A DNA stretch of 41,361 nt, from positions 1-41,361 of the forward strand of contig CAMDQN010000056.1 of NCBI GenBank assembly GCA_945905925.1, written 5' to 3'. The notes under the pieces were generated by a model that did no database searches, was not told the DNA's origin, and was given only the letters and a program-made list of their open reading frames with translations. The DNA comes from Singulisphaera sp. GP187. Lineage in GTDB: Bacteria; Planctomycetota; Planctomycetia; Gemmatales; Gemmataceae. Positions 38,421 through 41,361 of this stretch are shown in pieces. Positions within the stretch are counted from its first letter, which is position 1. Every line of letters starts with the position of its first letter. The position numbers and the translations under genes are program-made.

Positions 38421-41159
38421 TCACTCGAACCTCTTTTTCAGCGACTCGATCTCCTTGTCCTTCTTCTGCGCGGCGAGCGCGGCGAAGAGCAGGTCTTTCG
38501 CTTCGGCGTTGAGTACGTCGATGTAGAGCGTGCGACGTGCGACTCGTTCGGCGTCCGCGGGGCGGTCAGCGTTCAGGTGCAACTTCGCGAGCCGGAGGTG
38601 AAGCGCTAGGTCGTCAGGATTAACCACCGTCATGTCGGAAAGCACCTGTGCGAGCAGATCGGACTTTTTCGCGGTGTCGTACACCTTCGCAAGTTGTTCG
38701 AGCCAGTCCGCTTCGCCCGGTGTGCTCTTCCGACCGCTCTCGAAGGTTGTCACAGCCTTGTCGTAATCTTTCATGTCGAAGTAGAGTTTGCCGAGATCGA
38801 GCAACACGCGACCGTCCTCGGGGTTTGCTGTCGCGGCCTCTTCCAGCACCGTCTTCGCGTCCGCATCGTTCTTCGCGCGGCGGAGCATTCGCGCCGTCAC
38901 GATCGCCGCGACTGGGTGGCCCTTCTCTTTCGCGCGCACCGCGTCGGCGAGTTTCTTCGCGTCGTCGAGTTTGTCGCGCCGGAGGTGCTCACCCGCGAGC
39001 CGCGCTGCCAGATCGAGATCATTGGGCGCCGCCTTGTGCGCGGCTTCGAGTTCCGCGAACGTCATCGCCTTGTCCGGGCGCCGCGGGGTTGTGGCCTTCA
39101 CCACGACCGCGAGGTACTTCCGGTAGCCAGCCTCGAACGCGCCCTTCTCCACTCCGAGCGCGGCCTTCAGCGCCGCAGACGTGTCGCCACCGGTTTTGAA
39201 GGCGTTGAGCAACTTTGCGATCGCGCCTTCGCCGCCGTGTTCCTTCGCGATGTACTCGACGTAAAGGAGCCCTTGGTAGTACGCGAGCATCACGTCGGCC
39301 GGTTGGTTGAACCGCTTGTAGGCGCGCACGATGGTGTCGAGGTCGAACGCGGTCCCAGAAGCGAGCCGGTCGCGCAGGATCAGCGCGACCTGACCGAACC
39401 GCTTCGTGTTCTCGGCGCGCACGGCCAAGCCTTCCGTCAACCAGATCGGGGAGCGGTGCGAAGTCTGGAGCAGGTTGAACGCGTGCGTGAGTTCGTGGCG
39501 CACGACGACGGCCCAGTTGTACGTGCGCTTTCCCCCGTCAGCACGCGGCGACGGTAGTGCGATCAGCGGGCCGGTACAGGCGCCCTGCACCGCACCGGGC
39601 AAACCCGGTAGCAGCGCGATGCGGCCACTGAACATCTGCTGTCTCGCGAACACTTCCACGAGTATCTTCCCGGGCGGCGTGTAGGCGTACTGCTTCGCGA
39701 GTTCCGCGAACGTTTCTTCGAGCAACTCCGCGAGGAACGCGGCCATCACCTTGTCGTTCTTCTTGTCGAAGCGGATCACGAAGTGCGGCGTCTCGGTGAT
39801 CGCGTACTCGGCGAGTTCGTCGAGAACTTTGAGCGCGTTATCAACCTTCACGTTGAACGGGTCGATCTTCATCGCGGCCTTGAGCGCGGCGCGCGCCTCT
39901 GGTTCGCGGCCCTGCATGTACAGCATTAGCCCCAGACCCGCCTTCGGGCCCGGCATCGCGGGGCGCAGCGCGCTCGCCTTCTGGAAACACTCCGACGCGA
40001 TATTGAACTGCCGCGCGTCGGTGAAGACGGTGCCGAGTTCCGTGTAATACTGCGCCGGTTTGGAATCGAACGCCTCGACTTCCTTGCACATTGCCTGGAA
40101 GCCTTTGTCGTCGCTCGCGAGGTGCCGCAGCGCCGCGAGGCGTGCTAGCGTGGATTCGTCGCGCGGGTTGATTAGCTTCGCCACTTGCAGGAGTTTCTCG
40201 GCGCTAGCGGAGTCGCTCTCTGCGAATCGCACGTCGGCTTTCAGGCGAAGGGCGCCGGGGTGCTTCGGGTTTACCTTCAGGGCAATGTCGGCCTGCCGTT
40301 CGGCCTCCGCGAATTCCATCCGGTCGAGCGCGATCAAACCTTTTCCGACCAACGCTTCAGTCGCTTTGGGGTTGATCTTGAGGGCGGCATCGAACGCGTT
40401 GGCCGCGATCGCGCGATCGTGCTTGTCGAGCGCCAAGCGGCCGGCGAGGTATTCCGCCTGCCAGCAGTCCGGGTCATGTTTCACCGCGTCGCGAAGGACT
40501 TCCGTCAGGATAAATTTGATCTGGTCCGGTTTGTGATGCGTGATCGCGTTCTCGATGCCCGCCTGCGCGACGATGAGTAGTTTCTCGGCGTCCTTGATTT
40601 CTTGGTCGAGCGTCGCGGCGTCGGTGTAGGTCTTCACGAACCAGCGCATCTCGGTGTCGGCGCCCGTGAGGTCGCCCTTGTCCCTGAGCACGCGGGCGCG
40701 GGTCCACCGCGCGAGGAAGTGTTTCGAGTCCTTCTTGATGGCCGCTTCGGCGTCTTTGGTCGCGTCGTCCCACCTGCCGAGCGCAGACAACAACTCCGCC
40801 CGGTGCGCAAGTAGTTCGGGGTTGTCCGGCGAAGCCTTAAGGCCCGCGTCGAGCGCGTCGATCGCCTTCGCGTTCTCGCCTTGCGCGCGGTAGCACGCGG
40901 CCTGACCGATGAAGGCGAGCGGCAACTTTTCCTTCGCGACGACTTCGTCGTAACCCGCGAGCGCCTCCGCGTAGTTACCGCGCTGGAGCCGCTGCTTCAG
41001 CGCGGGATAGTCGGATTTGGGTTGAACGCGAGTGAAAGCAAGACCCCCCCAACCCCCTCCCTGCAGGGAGGGGGTTGGGGAGGGGGTCTGCTTTCCCCCC
41101 CCTTCAGAGAGGGAGGTCGGCCCAATCACGAACGCGAAAACGGCAAGGAGTGTGCGCAT
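38421..41159 (-). CDS. TPR protein with gluzincin-type (HExxH) peptidase domain
   Basis: 912-aa exported protein. Residues 1-14 form a hydrophobic signal. The next about 27 residues (about 15-41, SLSEGGGKQTPSPTPSLQGG region) are encoded by a palindromic repeat and are not part of the ancestral protein. TPR repeats occupy about 45-470 and 680-912. Between them is a peptidase-like domain with H555-E-L-T-H559 and a downstream Glu576 (WLTEG), the gluzincin signature of the peptidase MA-like family, preceded by FVIRFDKKNDKVMAAF and CTGPLIALPS. All zinc ligands are present, so activity is possible. The ATG at 41159 is chosen; a GTG at 41168 is also open. No clear Shine-Dalgarno. No gene is seen in the 202 bp beyond its start. 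Confidence 0.85.
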   Translation of the reverse strand: MRTLLAVFAFVIGPTSLSEGGGKQTPSPTPSLQGGGWGGLAFTRVQPKSDYPALKQRLQRGNYAEALAGYDEVVAKEKLPLAFIGQAACYRAQGENAKAIDALDAGLKASPDNPELLAHRAELLSALGRWDDATKDAEAAIKKDSKHFLARWTRARVLRDKGDLTGADTEMRWFVKTYTDAATLDQEIKDAEKLLIVAQAGIENAITHHKPDQIKFILTEVLRDAVKHDPDCWQAEYLAGRLALDKHDRAIAANAFDAALKINPKATEALVGKGLIALDRMEFAEAERQADIALKVNPKHPGALRLKADVRFAESDSASAEKLLQVAKLINPRDESTLARLAALRHLASDDKGFQAMCKEVEAFDSKPAQYYTELGTVFTDARQFNIASECFQKASALRPAMPGPKAGLGLMLYMQGREPEARAALKAAMKIDPFNVKVDNALKVLDELAEYAITETPHFVIRFDKKNDKVMAAFLAELLEETFAELAKQYAYTPPGKILVEVFARQQMFSGRIALLPGLPGAVQGACTGPLIALPSPRADGGKRTYNWAVVVRHELTHAFNLLQTSHRSPIWLTEGLAVRAENTKRFGQVALILRDRLASGTAFDLDTIVRAYKRFNQPADVMLAYYQGLLYVEYIAKEHGGEGAIAKLLNAFKTGGDTSAALKAALGVEKGAFEAGYRKYLAVVVKATTPRRPDKAMTFAELEAAHKAAPNDLDLAARLAGEHLRRDKLDDAKKLADAVRAKEKGHPVAAIVTARMLRRAKNDADAKTVLEEAATANPEDGRVLLDLGKLYFDMKDYDKAVTTFESGRKSTPGEADWLEQLAKVYDTAKKSDLLAQVLSDMTVVNPDDLALHLRLAKLHLNADRPADAERVARRTLYIDVLNAEAKDLLFAALAAQKKDKEIESLKKRFE
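41041..41089. repeat. C/G-rich palindrome inside the TPR peptidase gene
   Basis: AACCCCCTCCCTG (41051-41063) and its complement (41064-41076) form a perfect 26-nt palindrome centred on CTGCAG, extended by AGACCCCC (41041-41048) against GGGGGTCT (41082-41089). A further CCCCCCTT...GAGGGAGG hairpin follows to 41116. It resembles the repeats at 19787 and 32774, here in frame in coding DNA. Confidence 0.85.
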
Positions 41160-41361
41160 AGTGAACACACCGTACCGCGACGGTGAAACAACCGCAAGCG
41201 GCGCGCGTCTGTGGAGAGGTTCTTGCGCGTTCCGGGCGTGGCTGGAATCGTAGGTGTTGGTGCGGATCGCAAAATCGTGTTACCCCCGTCTTCTTGGCGT
41301 TCAAGCGGTTTATCTCGTCTCGTCGATGATATTTCGTGATTTCTACCCCAGTCCCTCGGTT

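Noticed and set aside
1-41361. tRNA, rRNA or tmRNA genes
   Set aside because: No gap shows cloverleaf arms with a TTCRANTC T-loop or rRNA-like sequence. Only eye inspection was possible; tRNAscan-SE would settle it.
41169-41361. Short open frames in the last 190 bp
   Set aside because: They are short, Arg-rich, without a ribosome binding site or homology, and partly extend over the repeat. Treated as non-coding upstream region.

Overview
The window looks like a chromosomal stretch from a planctomycete, most likely of the Gemmataceae. The GC content is high throughout. It carries the typical planctomycete pair of a Tat-exported DUF1552 protein followed by a DUF1592-family cytochrome, a large Ser/Thr kinase, several secreted or Tat-exported enzymes, short intergenic gaps filled with inverted repeats, and an apparent selenoprotein of the Trx7/PDZ type. 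No rRNA, tRNA, CRISPR array, prophage or transposase gene was seen. No gap between genes exceeds about 250 bp.

Layout. 1-4.4 kb (+): the 3' part of an aldehyde dehydrogenase, a small Gly-rich membrane protein paired with a YgiC-like ATP-grasp protein, and an unrecognised membrane protein. 4.4-15.7 kb is a long minus-strand run. Read in its own direction it holds a cupredoxin/carboxypeptidase-regulatory-like lipoprotein, two tandem secreted alpha/alpha-barrel (prenyltransferase/squalene-oxidase repeat) paralogues with matching promoter-like boxes, hisA, an EF-G paralogue, an ExbB-ExbD-ExbD proton-channel operon in which both ExbD proteins have an N-terminal GYF_2-like domain, a degenerate HD-GYP protein and a CPBP membrane protease. 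15.8-18.3 kb: a cupin (+), then uxaE and an SDR dehydrogenase (-), probably a hexuronate pathway pair. 18.5-25 kb (+): DUF1552, DUF1592 cytochrome, an HMA-like protein, a small secreted protein and the selenoprotein. 25-31.3 kb (+): an unknown protein with a possible vWA-like domain, an ABC-2 permease, an ABC exporter whose ATPase motifs are all degenerate, and an inositol-monophosphatase-like enzyme. 31.3-41.2 kb (-): a TPR metallopeptidase, a TIM-barrel sugar isomerase, a cysteine-free FmdB-like protein, membrane-anchored MsrB, a Ser/Thr kinase, hemL and a PQQ-type beta-propeller.

Most notable points. (1) An in-frame TGA at 23948 sits in a C-x-x-U-x-x-C redox loop. The same reading frame continues on both sides and a SECIS-like hairpin follows directly. 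(2) The ABC exporter at 28240-30465 has lost the Walker A glycines, the LSGGQ signature, the Walker B aspartate and the switch histidine. (3) Many intergenic gaps contain long imperfect inverted repeats. One family (core GTCGMAWGTCRTAAAGTC) occurs at three loci, another is a perfect 27-bp palindrome with two half copies, and a third type lies inside a coding sequence. (4) ExbD proteins are fused to GYF_2-like domains.

All product calls come from reading the translated sequence and recalled family motifs. No database search was run.
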